Positions 50,796-60,160 of a stretch of 64,000 nucleotides of DNA are shown piece after piece. A model generated the notes under the pieces. The model saw nothing but the letters and a program-made list of their open reading frames with translations. It had not been told where the DNA came from and made no database searches. This DNA comes from Candidatus Scalindua sp. SCAELEC01. Its GTDB lineage: Bacteria; Planctomycetota; Brocadiia; Brocadiales; Scalinduaceae. The number at the start of each line of letters is the position of its first letter. Position 1 is the stretch's first letter. The position numbers and the translations under genes are program-made. The stretch covers positions 1-64,000 of the forward strand of contig SHMT01000018.1 of the NCBI GenBank assembly GCA_004282745.1. Direction: 5' to 3'.

Positions 50796-52088
50796 CTATT
50801 TTAAAATATTCCCATTACACATCTCATCGATTTTTTCAAAATAGCCGGGAAATGTTTTCGCTACACAGCCGGGATTTTGTATCTTAATCCCCTCTGCCCG
50901 TAAACCGATAAGCGCAAAGCTCATTGCCATTCGGTGATCATCATATGTTGCTATTTCAGCAGAACGGGGAGTGGCAGGTTCTATCACGAGACCATCATCA
51001 AATTCTCTCACATTGACACCAATTTTCTGCAGTTCGGTAACAAGGGCTACAATCCGATCCGTCTCCTTATATCGAAGATTTTTCACATTTCGTATGTGTG
51101 TTTTCCCCTTTGCAAAAACTGCAACAGCCGCCAAAGTCTGTACAACATCAGGAGTATCATTCATATCAATATCTATCCCCTTCAACTCCCCCCCTTCGAT
51201 TTCCATCCAGGTATCACTTTTTTTAGCGGAACAGCCCATTTTGCACAATATATCAACAAATTTCGCATCACCTTGGAGTGAGCTGGTACCAAGACCCTCA
51301 ACTCGTACCTTTCCTCCCGTTATCGCGGCTGCTGCTAAGAAGTATGAGGCGTTGGACGCATCTGGTTCCACGGTATACTCGCACCCCTTATAGCACTGAC
51401 CAGATTCAACGAAAAATTCTCTATATGACTCCTTCCTAACCGTTACACCAAATTTTTCCATCACCTCTATTGTCATATCAACATAATTCTTAGAGACGAG
51501 ATCCTCTGTTATTGAGAGATGGACATCATGAGTCGCATAAGGGGCTGCTAAAAGGATTGCACTGATATACTGACTACTGACATCACCCTTCATCCTAACG
51601 GTACCCCCCCTCAGCCCGTTCGCATGTATCAAAACAGGTGGACAACCGCTATTTTCCTTTGATACGACATTTGCCCCAAGTAGATTAAGAGCATCAAGTA
51701 ACTCCTGAATTGGTCTTTTCCGCATCCGTTCTACCCCATCTATCTCATAACTACCACTCCCTAACGTTAAGGCCGCAGTCATAAAACGGACAACGGTTCC
51801 AGCGTTACCTGCAAATATGTTTGCCTCTCTGACAGGAGCCCTTCCGTTGCAACCGTTCACCAACAACACATTATCCCCTGGCACGCTCTCAACAGATACC
51901 CCTATTTTTTTGAGGCACGTTATCATGAAATGGGTATCATCGCTTAACAGTGGATTGTTAATTACCGATGCTCCTGCCGCAAGCGAAGCCGTTATCAAGG
52001 CACGGTTTGTATAGCTTTTTGATCCGGGAACCCGGACGGCTGCCTCGATCTTGCCGGTCGGCTTTATCTCCAATATATCTACCACCAA
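50796..52088 (-). CDS. aroA: 3-phosphoshikimate 1-carboxyvinyltransferase (EPSP synthase)
   Basis: A 430-residue enzyme of the shikimate pathway that joins phosphoenolpyruvate to shikimate 3-phosphate. Signatures: VPGSKSYTNRALI, GNAGTVVRFMTAALT, RMRKRPIQELLDAL, NLRYKETDRI and TYDDHRMAMSFA. Length and domain order are normal. The frame begins TTG-GTG; AAGGAG lies just upstream, so TTG 52088 or GTG 52085 is the start. It is divergent from hemC across 280 bases, which should hold both promoters. Confidence 0.96.
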   Translation of the reverse strand: MVVDILEIKPTGKIEAAVRVPGSKSYTNRALITASLAAGASVINNPLLSDDTHFMITCLKKIGVSVESVPGDNVLLVNGCNGRAPVREANIFAGNAGTVVRFMTAALTLGSGSYEIDGVERMRKRPIQELLDALNLLGANVVSKENSGCPPVLIHANGLRGGTVRMKGDVSSQYISAILLAAPYATHDVHLSITEDLVSKNYVDMTIEVMEKFGVTVRKESYREFFVESGQCYKGCEYTVEPDASNASYFLAAAAITGGKVRVEGLGTSSLQGDAKFVDILCKMGCSAKKSDTWMEIEGGELKGIDIDMNDTPDVVQTLAAVAVFAKGKTHIRNVKNLRYKETDRIVALVTELQKIGVNVREFDDGLVIEPATPRSAEIATYDDHRMAMSFALIGLRAEGIKIQNPGCVAKTFPGYFEKIDEMCNGNILK

Positions 52089-52370
52089 TTTTTCTCCTTA
52101 CCTACGTTCATTCACCATCAACTGAAGTACCGTAACTGGCATCCACCTGTTGTATCCTTATGCATTACGCTTTATCTTGATTACGATTATAGTATGCAGG
52201 GAACTCTTCATCAAGAATAAATGCTTGTGATAGACTATTTATTTCTCATTATGGAAAATTATCAATTTTTTCTATACAAAATTATGGTATAACGTATATA
52301 ATTTGTCTCTATTTAAAAGATTATTACGATATTTCATGTAATTCGCATAAATTTGAAAAGGAGCTATTAG

Positions 52371-53315
52371 TTGGACACAGTGAAAAAAGTTGTCATCGGA
52401 TCAAGAGGGAGTAAGCTGGCCCTCATACAGGCTAATTGGGTAAAAACAGAATTGGAAGCAAGGTATCCGGAAACTGAATTTGTTATTGAAAAGATAAAGA
52501 CAACCGGTGATAAGATAACGGATGTACCGCTTGCGAAGATTGGTGGAGTCGGGTTATTTACGAAAGAGCTCGAAAATGCGCTACTTGATAAGAAGGTTGA
52601 TCTTGTCGTGCATAGCGCAAAAGATATCCAAACAGAGATCCCGGAAGGTCTCACATTGGGTGCATATACAGAGCGTAAGGATCCCCATGACGTACTTATT
52701 AGCAAAGATAATGTCTCTTTGCGGGATCTACCGAAAAATACGAAAATCGGAACGAGTAGCTTAAGACGAAGATCTCAGATTCTTGCTTACCGGAAGGACC
52801 TTGAAGTGGTTGATATTAGGGGAAATCTTGATACCAGGTTGCAAAAAATAGAATCGGGAGAATTAGACGCTATCGTAATAGCTATGGCAGGTCTGTTGCG
52901 ATTCGGTCAATCCGACAAAGTAAGTGACGTCATACCGTATGATATTATGCTACCTGCAGTAGGACAGGGTGCATTGTGTATTGAAATACGAGACGGTGAT
53001 TTAGTTATTGAAAAAATAGTCTCAACCCTCAACCATTACGATACCAGATATGCCGTTAAAGCGGAAAGGGCCCTGCTTGCGAAGCTCCAGGGAGGATGCC
53101 AAGTCCCTATAGGCGCTTACGCAGAAGTCTTATACCCTGTCAATATTAAAATAGAGGGTGTTATCTGCTCACTCGATGGAACTACCATCTATAGAGATGC
53201 CGTCATTGGTAAGGTAGATGATTGTGAAATTTTGGGTGAGGAATTAGCAAATAAGCTTTCGGGGATGGGAGGTTATCATATTTTACGCGAGATACGAGAT
53301 AGTCTTGCAGGGTGA
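52371..53315 (+). CDS. hemC: Porphobilinogen deaminase (hydroxymethylbilane synthase)
   Basis: A 314-residue enzyme that joins four porphobilinogen units for haem and siroheme. Hallmarks: IGSRGSKLALIQANWV, DIQTEIPEGL with LGAYTERKDPHDVL, GTSSLRRRSQI, the dipyrromethane-cofactor Cys in LQGGCQVPIGAY. The TTG start has AAAAGGAG about 7 bases upstream. It supplies the siroheme route that the ahbA/ahbB pair (46783-47804) completes, though the genes are separate. Confidence 0.96.
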   Translation: MDTVKKVVIGSRGSKLALIQANWVKTELEARYPETEFVIEKIKTTGDKITDVPLAKIGGVGLFTKELENALLDKKVDLVVHSAKDIQTEIPEGLTLGAYTERKDPHDVLISKDNVSLRDLPKNTKIGTSSLRRRSQILAYRKDLEVVDIRGNLDTRLQKIESGELDAIVIAMAGLLRFGQSDKVSDVIPYDIMLPAVGQGALCIEIRDGDLVIEKIVSTLNHYDTRYAVKAERALLAKLQGGCQVPIGAYAEVLYPVNIKIEGVICSLDGTTIYRDAVIGKVDDCEILGEELANKLSGMGGYHILREIRDSLAG

Positions 53316-53783
53316 AAAGGCATCTGGAAAAGGTTAAAATAGTTTCCTTAACTCTTCATCGTAAAATTTAGCAGAAAAACCTGAAAGAGTTTGGATTGAT
53401 TGGCAACAAAAACATTACAGTCTATTAGTTTTAGGGTCACTGGAGCAAATCGATAGTGCCCCAATGCCCTTACCATTTTAATATTATGGGATCACCATAA
53501 ATGAATGAGTATATGTGTTATGTGTAGCACAAGCTATTACTCAATAGATTTGATTCTAAATTTCACTTTTCCATCCCCAGATCATTTTTATCTGCTCGCC
53601 AATACAGACTTCTGTGACGCTGACTGGTAAACGACTTCGGCCTTGTACTCTATCCCTCGGAGCTACGGGCACATCAGCCATTCTGTATCATGGATTTAGG
53701 TGTAACAACCTTATATGAACTACATAAAATAAAACTACTACCTCTGTTCAAGCCTACCGTTCGCACGGTTACCAAATACCTAT
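53316..53783. other. Intergenic region, no gene seen
   Basis: About 470 bases between hemC and the convergent minus-strand surface-protein genes. It contains a small stretch near 53484-53516 that resembles the end of a family-1 element (TATTATGGGAT and GAGTATAT) but is too short to call. Nothing else was seen. Confidence 0.5.
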
Positions 53784-54941
53784 TTATTCTCCAATAACCG
53801 CTTCTCCACCTGAAGCATCAATTATGACCTCTTTTTTAATCACCGGAGTCTCGTCAGTTTTACCAGCCTTGATCTTAATTTCTCCACCAACCGAAACCTC
53901 TTCAACAGCCTCTTTAACTGTATCATATGGTTGATCCACAGTACCTGTTTGTACACCACTGTTTTTAAAATCAACATGCACAATATCCATTACGGTAGGA
54001 TCCTTGCCTGCCTTGTATTCATCAAGGTTTTTGATTCCATCTCCATCAAGGTCTCCTGTACTATCATCAACTAAAGGATTAAGGCCATATTTTTCCTCAT
54101 ACACATCTTCCATACCGTCATTGTCATCATCCGGATCAATGGAATCTGGAATGCCGTCACCGTCGGTGTCGACCAGTCCTACTTGGAACCATCCACTATT
54201 GTTCCCAGAATCAATTGAGTTAAACTGAGAAGGTGTCCCTGTGCCCAGAAGTTGACCAATTGCGCTATTATCCTTAACGTCAACATGGTCTATTACCTGG
54301 ATCCCTCCCTGAAGATCGACCTTGGCTTGCCTACCATCATTCGTACTTCTCAAATACAACAAATTGCCACGAGAACCACGTAAAGAGAGAGAATTGGAAA
54401 CTGTTTGGGTATTGTCTACATCAAAGTTGAGCTGTTTACCGGTACTAGTAATGGCACTAAGCTCATAAAAATAACTATTACCTAATATGCTGACAGGGCT
54501 CTGACCATCAACAAAGTTAACGGCTCCTGTTCCTGGCACAAATGTACCGTTATTGACCCAGTTTCCTCCTGCATTGATAGTCCCCGTACTTGCCACCAGT
54601 GCCCCGTTATTAACAATATTGTATGGTACGTTCATGGTGGTATTACCAATATTACAGGTAACCTTGTTGCCAATGGTAACTCTAGGATCATTAGTAACAG
54701 TTGTTTGAGCTTTAACCATAAGAATATTCCCGGCACTGTCGTAGGTATACGATATCTTCAGACCATTGTCATAGGTGACACTCATAAGCCGGTCCAGGTT
54801 GTCGTATTCATATGTCTCTGTACCTGCTGTTGCATAAGGAACCGTTACGTAAAGTGTAATCAGCAGGTATAAAACTGTCAGGATTATTGATTGGAGTATT
54901 TTTATCGATTTTTTACCGCTTGTCATTACAATACTCATCAT
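53784..54941 (-). CDS. Secreted YD-repeat/TSP3 calcium-binding protein
   Basis: A 385-residue exported protein. After an N-terminal hydrophobic segment (ILQSIILTVLYLLITLYVTV) come two RHS-type YD repeats (YEYDNLDRLMSVTYDNG, YTYDSAGNIL), a beta-rich middle (about 95-255), thrombospondin type 3 calcium loops (DTDGDGIPDSIDPDDDNDGM, DLDGDGIKNLDEYKAGKDP) and a DUF1565-like beginning of a beta-helix. The 3' end is short of a complete beta-helix, so it may be truncated. The start overlaps the end of the big RHS gene by 29 bases, in another frame; an internal ATG (54926) is also possible. Confidence 0.75.
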   Translation of the reverse strand: MMSIVMTSGKKSIKILQSIILTVLYLLITLYVTVPYATAGTETYEYDNLDRLMSVTYDNGLKISYTYDSAGNILMVKAQTTVTNDPRVTIGNKVTCNIGNTTMNVPYNIVNNGALVASTGTINAGGNWVNNGTFVPGTGAVNFVDGQSPVSILGNSYFYELSAITSTGKQLNFDVDNTQTVSNSLSLRGSRGNLLYLRSTNDGRQAKVDLQGGIQVIDHVDVKDNSAIGQLLGTGTPSQFNSIDSGNNSGWFQVGLVDTDGDGIPDSIDPDDDNDGMEDVYEEKYGLNPLVDDSTGDLDGDGIKNLDEYKAGKDPTVMDIVHVDFKNSGVQTGTVDQPYDTVKEAVEEVSVGGEIKIKAGKTDETPVIKKEVIIDASGGEAVIGE

Positions 54942-57900
54942 ACAAGTCTGAAAAAGTAATATTACGCACTTTATTTGTGAATCCCAACAAAAGGCTTTTA
55001 AAATTCACTTTAGTATTATCAATTGTTTCTTTTCCATTCAAAGTCTTCCAACCAGTGTATGTTACCCCTCCACCAAGTTTAGCTAAAAAAAACTGAAAAT
55101 TGTTCGATGTTAAATAACCTTGAAGATACCACCTTAGATCAATATTTTCGCCACTTGGAGAAACAACATTCCATGGATCTGGATCTTTAGCTACTAATGT
55201 ATCAAATGGTTTATGTTCGTGACCAATCCACAAACCGTATTCTACTTGCATTCCGACATAACCCATTTTCTCTTCTAGGTCTGCAAGATGTCCAATCGTT
55301 TTACCATAATCTTTAGTTGAATCAAGACCAAAAGGGTCAAAAAAATTAACAGGATTATTTTGAACATAAGCATAAAGGTTGCTATCTCCGCCATCAAATC
55401 CAATGGGATCCTTTGATAAAAATCGTCTGGTTTCAGGATCATAATGCCTCTTCCTCATATAAAGGAGACTGCTCCCATCATCCATCACGCCATGTTTTCC
55501 CACATACCTGAATAGGTTTGCTTCTGCTTCCTGACTGCCTGCCAGAGAACCAAAAGGCGTATAAGCATATTTATTGACGATATTCTCGCTTACATCTGTC
55601 ATTGCAACAGTATTACCTGTAAAATCATAATGGTAAAAGAAAGATTCACCTGATACGTCAATCTTGTAGATCAGACCAAGTCCATAGATGTAGTAGGCAA
55701 CAAGTTTGTTACTTGCATCATACTCAACTAATACATTGGATGTTCCTCGTTGGTCAACAAGGAAACGACTTTCTCTACTGTTCTTCTTAAGTCCCACATA
55801 TGTACCATGACTATCGTAAGTGTACTCCCAAGTATCTCCGTACGTGACAATCTTCTTCAGGCGGTTTTCAAAATCATATTGATAGGTGGTAGTCCCCTTT
55901 GTAATCTGGTTGCCATTTTTATCGTAAGTTATTGGAATACCATTTGCCAAGCTCATTCTGTTATCTGCACCGTACGAATAGTTTCTTGTCCATTGCTGTA
56001 CCGGAACTGACAGGGGCTGTTGTGAAGTTTGTGATGTAATATTACCGTTCTGGTCAAGGATATGGGTGTACGAGGCAATTACGCTGTCATCAGTCTTCAA
56101 ATTGATGAGTCCTGTTAACCGTCCTGCATCATCATAATGGTATTGACCTTTTGTCCCATTAGGAAGTGACATAAACGCCAAAAGCCCTCTGCTGTCATAT
56201 CTATAGTTGGTCTCTCTTCCAGACCAATCACTCACTAGCGTCAAGCGGTTCATCATATCATAAGAATAGGTAACAGTCTTATTGCCTGGATAGGTCATCG
56301 TTTTAAGGTTACCTGCCACATCATAAGTATACGTTAACAATAGTCGATATCCGCTAATATATGAAGTTAACCTACCTAATTCATCATATGCATAAGTAGA
56401 GGTACCGGTACTATCAACCATCTTCGTTGTCCTGCCTGCAGCATCATACGTAAACGATACCTGCGATTTATCAGGATACATGATATTGGTCAATCTGTTT
56501 TCACTATCATGGCTATATATAGTAGTCTTAGCTTCAAAATCAGTACGAGAATTCAGATTTGAATAAAAGTCGTAGCCAAGCTGTTTACTGTTTCCCATTG
56601 AGTTGTTAACATTTGCCAATTTATTTAACGCATCATATTGGAATATGGTTGTGTTGTTGTTCTGGTCTTCAAGACTACCGAGGCCGGCAATTTCATGAGT
56701 AGAATTAAGCTGACCTCCAAGAGCGTCTGTAACCCTCCTAACGCGGTTCAAAGCATCATGCTGATAATTAATAACATTTCCTCTGGCATTGGTCATACCG
56801 GTCCTTCGTCCAAGAGAATCGTAAACATGCATAACAACATTTCCTTCTGGGTCCGTTATAGAAACAAGATTTCCATTTGTATCATAAGAGAAAGTCGTGA
56901 CCTTACCCAGGGCATCTGTCTGGGTCAAGGGCTCGCCACGAGTATTATAATTAAATGTATTTGTTGTTGAGTCGGGATAAGTAATCATGGTAACGTTTCC
57001 ATTACTATCATAAGTAAAGCCATTTATTCTACCAAGTTCGTCAGTTATAGATATGAGGTTATCATCTCCGTCATAAGTCATAATCTTTCGATTAGAAAGT
57101 GGATCGGTGACTTTGGTCATATTGCCTCTACTATCATATTCATACCGCCAGGTTTTACCATCCTGATTGGTTTCGGCTATCTTATTAATATTTATATCCC
57201 ATGTAAATCTTTCCTCACTGCCATTTGGATAAACAATCCTAGTTATTTTTCCTGTACTGTTATAATGTTTGATAATAGTATTCCCCCTTGCATCTGTTAT
57301 GACAGTGTTACCCGGATTATATGCAAAGCTGTTCCCCTGTACTCCATTTGTCCCTGCAGAGTTTGTGCAGCGGTTCTGAGCATCATAGGTGTAATTAAAT
57401 ACAAACTTATTATTTATTGTTTGTTTTGTGAGGTTATGGACATCATTGGGATCATTATACTCGTAGTCTGTAACCACACCAACAGGGTCGGTCACCTTCA
57501 AAAGGTTTCCATTACTGTCATATTGATAGGAAACAGTCCTGCCTGCAGGACCGGATAAGCTGATGATATGATTGTCAATATCGTAAGCAAAACTATAATC
57601 CCTGCCTGCTGTATCCGTAATGGTGTCAAGCCTATACTGGTCATCGTAAGTAAGGGATATTGTGTTGATATTCCTGTCCGCAATAGACTGCAGTTGACCA
57701 GTAGAACTGAAGGTATGTTTCATTTTATCTTTCTTTTCCCACGTGAACGAATAACCTGTTTTACTCAATGTAGAATAGTCACCATTTGGAGGCTCAAATA
57801 CGTCCGGACTGGTTTGATTAAAGACAACTAACCTTCCATCCGTATCAGATACCAAGGCATCAGAAGTGTTATCGGCCGGAACCGTAAGTGAGATGTTAAA

Positions 57901-59979
57901 ATTATGTGTCCATCCGTAACCAAGGGATTCATCCATTGCGTCAATACTATTATACGTTCGGGTAAAGTTAAAGGGTATACCAACTCCAGGTGTAGACATA
58001 TCGGTACTAATGATATACATATTACCGTTTATTATGTTTACCGGTTCTCCATGAGAGGATTTATCATCCGCTGTTTTTCCTTTATTCTTGTCCCCTGTAA
58101 CTACTGGATTTTGTATCACGGTAAATTCCAACCCTGCAGCAGTAATAGAACCCACACGTATAGCTTCACTGTTTTCTGTAACGCGGAAGGCTACCGTCCA
58201 TTTACCTGTTTTGCTAATATCAGTCGATATCCAACTACTATTACTCGTAGCCGTCCAGCTGCAATCGTCAGTCGACTCTATGCCAAAACTATATACTCCA
58301 GCATTTGATGAAACTGCCATGCCGTCACTGCCAGTGATACGGTACTTACAGCTGCCTGACTGATGGACGGTAAATGTTTGCCCTTCAATAGAAATAGTAC
58401 CCGTACGTATGCTTCGGCCTGAATTTGCGGTTACTGAATAGTGTACCGTACCATCACCCGTACCACTGCCGCCGGACTTAATAGTTATCCAGTTCGGTTC
58501 ATTGCTTGTAGCCGTCCAGCGGTTACTGCTACAAGCATCAGCATCTATCGCAGTTACTGTGAAACTCCCAGTATTCACATTCGAGTCAAATGTCTGGCTT
58601 ATTGGTGTGACAGTGTACGTACAGTCTGGTTGACCTAACTGAGTAACATAAAATGTTTTCCCCTCAATAGTAATAGTACCCGAACGTGTGCTTGGACTAG
58701 TATTTGCGGCCACAGAGTAAAATACTGTACCGCTACCAGTACCGCTATTGCTGCCTGATATAACAGTTAACCAACTATTATTACTAGTTGCTGTCCAGCT
58801 GCACCCAGTGTAGTTAGCTACTGCTACACTCTGTAATGTATGTACATTCGCGTTAAAAGACTGGTTTGTTGGTATAATAGTATACGTACAGCCTCTCTGA
58901 CCAGACTGAGTAATATAATATGTTTCCTCTTCTATAGAAATAGTACCATTACGTGTACTTGGATGAGTATTTGCAGTCACAGAAAAGCTAACGATACCAT
59001 TACCTGTACCACTTTTACCTGATGTAACGGTTATCCAACCATCATTACTTGTGGCCGTCCAACTGCATGCATCTGGTGCAGTAACTGAAAAATCCCCTGT
59101 AAACGCATTCGAGAAACCTAGAGCAGATCCATCTATGGTTACTGTACAATCAGGAGTGAGTTCTATAGAAGCACTTTCAGATGATGATACATTATTGCCC
59201 CTATCCTTGAACCAGACATACAATGTCTTATCACCTAAACTAATATCTTCAAATGTATATGGTATATCTTCAGCATCATATTCTAAGGGACCAAAACATC
59301 CTCTTCTCCTACTGATGTTTACCCACCCTTCATCATTATAAACCGGTGTTGTTGAATTTTCTGAGATATAATATGCTCCTATGCCTAAGACATTGTCTGT
59401 TGCATGGACAGAGAGTTTTACAGACGGAGAAGTCGTTTGAGATGCACCTCCATTTATGGATGTTGAAACGTTTTGTGGCGGTTCTGTAACAAATTCTCCT
59501 GGCTCTGAAATATCGGAAGAACGGCTCCGACTACTGCCGTTTGATGAAATATAAGACCAGTAAAGAGAAATAGACCCATCCAGAGAGCTGGCCCTAAACC
59601 CTGAAACGCAGTAAGTCAAGAACTCACATATATCATCATAAATACAATCAATTGCGAATCCAAATGGTCTAGAAAATAAGCAACGATACTGCCATCTGCC
59701 AGTCCTTGTCGTCCCATCTTCTGTCACAAGCGTAAACCTGTTGTCCGGCCTTATCATTATAGAGCACCTTAAATTTTCCTTACCATCTAAAAGAGGTGTC
59801 ATTTTTGATGTCCACGTACCAACAAAATCGACTTCATCATTATATTCACTGTAGCCTGCACCAGGGTCAATAATGGATCCTGCCTTAGTTACATCCAGAT
59901 TACTTAGGACAACTATGGCAATGCTCATCATCGTAAAGGCTATTAAAGCCGAGTGAATTTTTACATATATTCGTTTCAT
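54913..59979 (-). CDS. Giant BACON-RHS surface protein
   Basis: A 1688-residue exported protein. Signal peptide about 1-33 (ALIAFTMMSIAIVVLSNL). An N-terminal region (35-280) is followed by four BACON-like repeats (about 280-620, each with WTATSN.WI and ITQSG/VTQLG-type ends), a DUF6531-like RHS N-terminal block (EPVNIINGNMYIISTDMSTP), some 20 YD repeats (about 690-1450), the RHS core (YMRKRHYDPETRRFLSKDPI, GFDGG then LYAYVQNNPVNFFDPFG) and a 140-residue variable tail. RHS proteins with such tails often are polymorphic toxins, whose tail is the effector. The tail here matches nothing I know, and no immunity-like gene follows. BACON repeats are linked to carbohydrate binding or adhesion. Confidence 0.9.
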   Translation of the reverse strand: MKRIYVKIHSALIAFTMMSIAIVVLSNLDVTKAGSIIDPGAGYSEYNDEVDFVGTWTSKMTPLLDGKENLRCSIMIRPDNRFTLVTEDGTTRTGRWQYRCLFSRPFGFAIDCIYDDICEFLTYCVSGFRASSLDGSISLYWSYISSNGSSRSRSSDISEPGEFVTEPPQNVSTSINGGASQTTSPSVKLSVHATDNVLGIGAYYISENSTTPVYNDEGWVNISRRRGCFGPLEYDAEDIPYTFEDISLGDKTLYVWFKDRGNNVSSSESASIELTPDCTVTIDGSALGFSNAFTGDFSVTAPDACSWTATSNDGWITVTSGKSGTGNGIVSFSVTANTHPSTRNGTISIEEETYYITQSGQRGCTYTIIPTNQSFNANVHTLQSVAVANYTGCSWTATSNNSWLTVISGSNSGTGSGTVFYSVAANTSPSTRSGTITIEGKTFYVTQLGQPDCTYTVTPISQTFDSNVNTGSFTVTAIDADACSSNRWTATSNEPNWITIKSGGSGTGDGTVHYSVTANSGRSIRTGTISIEGQTFTVHQSGSCKYRITGSDGMAVSSNAGVYSFGIESTDDCSWTATSNSSWISTDISKTGKWTVAFRVTENSEAIRVGSITAAGLEFTVIQNPVVTGDKNKGKTADDKSSHGEPVNIINGNMYIISTDMSTPGVGIPFNFTRTYNSIDAMDESLGYGWTHNFNISLTVPADNTSDALVSDTDGRLVVFNQTSPDVFEPPNGDYSTLSKTGYSFTWEKKDKMKHTFSSTGQLQSIADRNINTISLTYDDQYRLDTITDTAGRDYSFAYDIDNHIISLSGPAGRTVSYQYDSNGNLLKVTDPVGVVTDYEYNDPNDVHNLTKQTINNKFVFNYTYDAQNRCTNSAGTNGVQGNSFAYNPGNTVITDARGNTIIKHYNSTGKITRIVYPNGSEERFTWDININKIAETNQDGKTWRYEYDSRGNMTKVTDPLSNRKIMTYDGDDNLISITDELGRINGFTYDSNGNVTMITYPDSTTNTFNYNTRGEPLTQTDALGKVTTFSYDTNGNLVSITDPEGNVVMHVYDSLGRRTGMTNARGNVINYQHDALNRVRRVTDALGGQLNSTHEIAGLGSLEDQNNNTTIFQYDALNKLANVNNSMGNSKQLGYDFYSNLNSRTDFEAKTTIYSHDSENRLTNIMYPDKSQVSFTYDAAGRTTKMVDSTGTSTYAYDELGRLTSYISGYRLLLTYTYDVAGNLKTMTYPGNKTVTYSYDMMNRLTLVSDWSGRETNYRYDSRGLLAFMSLPNGTKGQYHYDDAGRLTGLINLKTDDSVIASYTHILDQNGNITSQTSQQPLSVPVQQWTRNYSYGADNRMSLANGIPITYDKNGNQITKGTTTYQYDFENRLKKIVTYGDTWEYTYDSHGTYVGLKKNSRESRFLVDQRGTSNVLVEYDASNKLVAYYIYGLGLIYKIDVSGESFFYHYDFTGNTVAMTDVSENIVNKYAYTPFGSLAGSQEAEANLFRYVGKHGVMDDGSSLLYMRKRHYDPETRRFLSKDPIGFDGGDSNLYAYVQNNPVNFFDPFGLDSTKDYGKTIGHLADLEEKMGYVGMQVEYGLWIGHEHKPFDTLVAKDPDPWNVVSPSGENIDLRWYLQGYLTSNNFQFFLAKLGGGVTYTGWKTLNGKETIDNTKVNFKSLLLGFTNKVRNITFSDLYDEYCNDKR

Positions 59980-60160
59980 CTAGTTATTTTCCCGACTTAA
60001 AATGATATTACCAATAACTCTTCCTTTTTGCTGATATTTTAGTATAGTCAATGATTTAGTGGAACTGCCTGAAAGAAATTAATTTAAATTCTAAAGAATT
60101 AATCCATTATTAAAGCTCTGTCCGTTATTGCACAGTTATTTTCACTTTACCCGTATTAAC

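Noticed and set aside
54913-59979. Several plus-strand frames inside the RHS gene
   Set aside because: Their residues mirror YD and BACON repeats in antisense; no ribosome sites or families.
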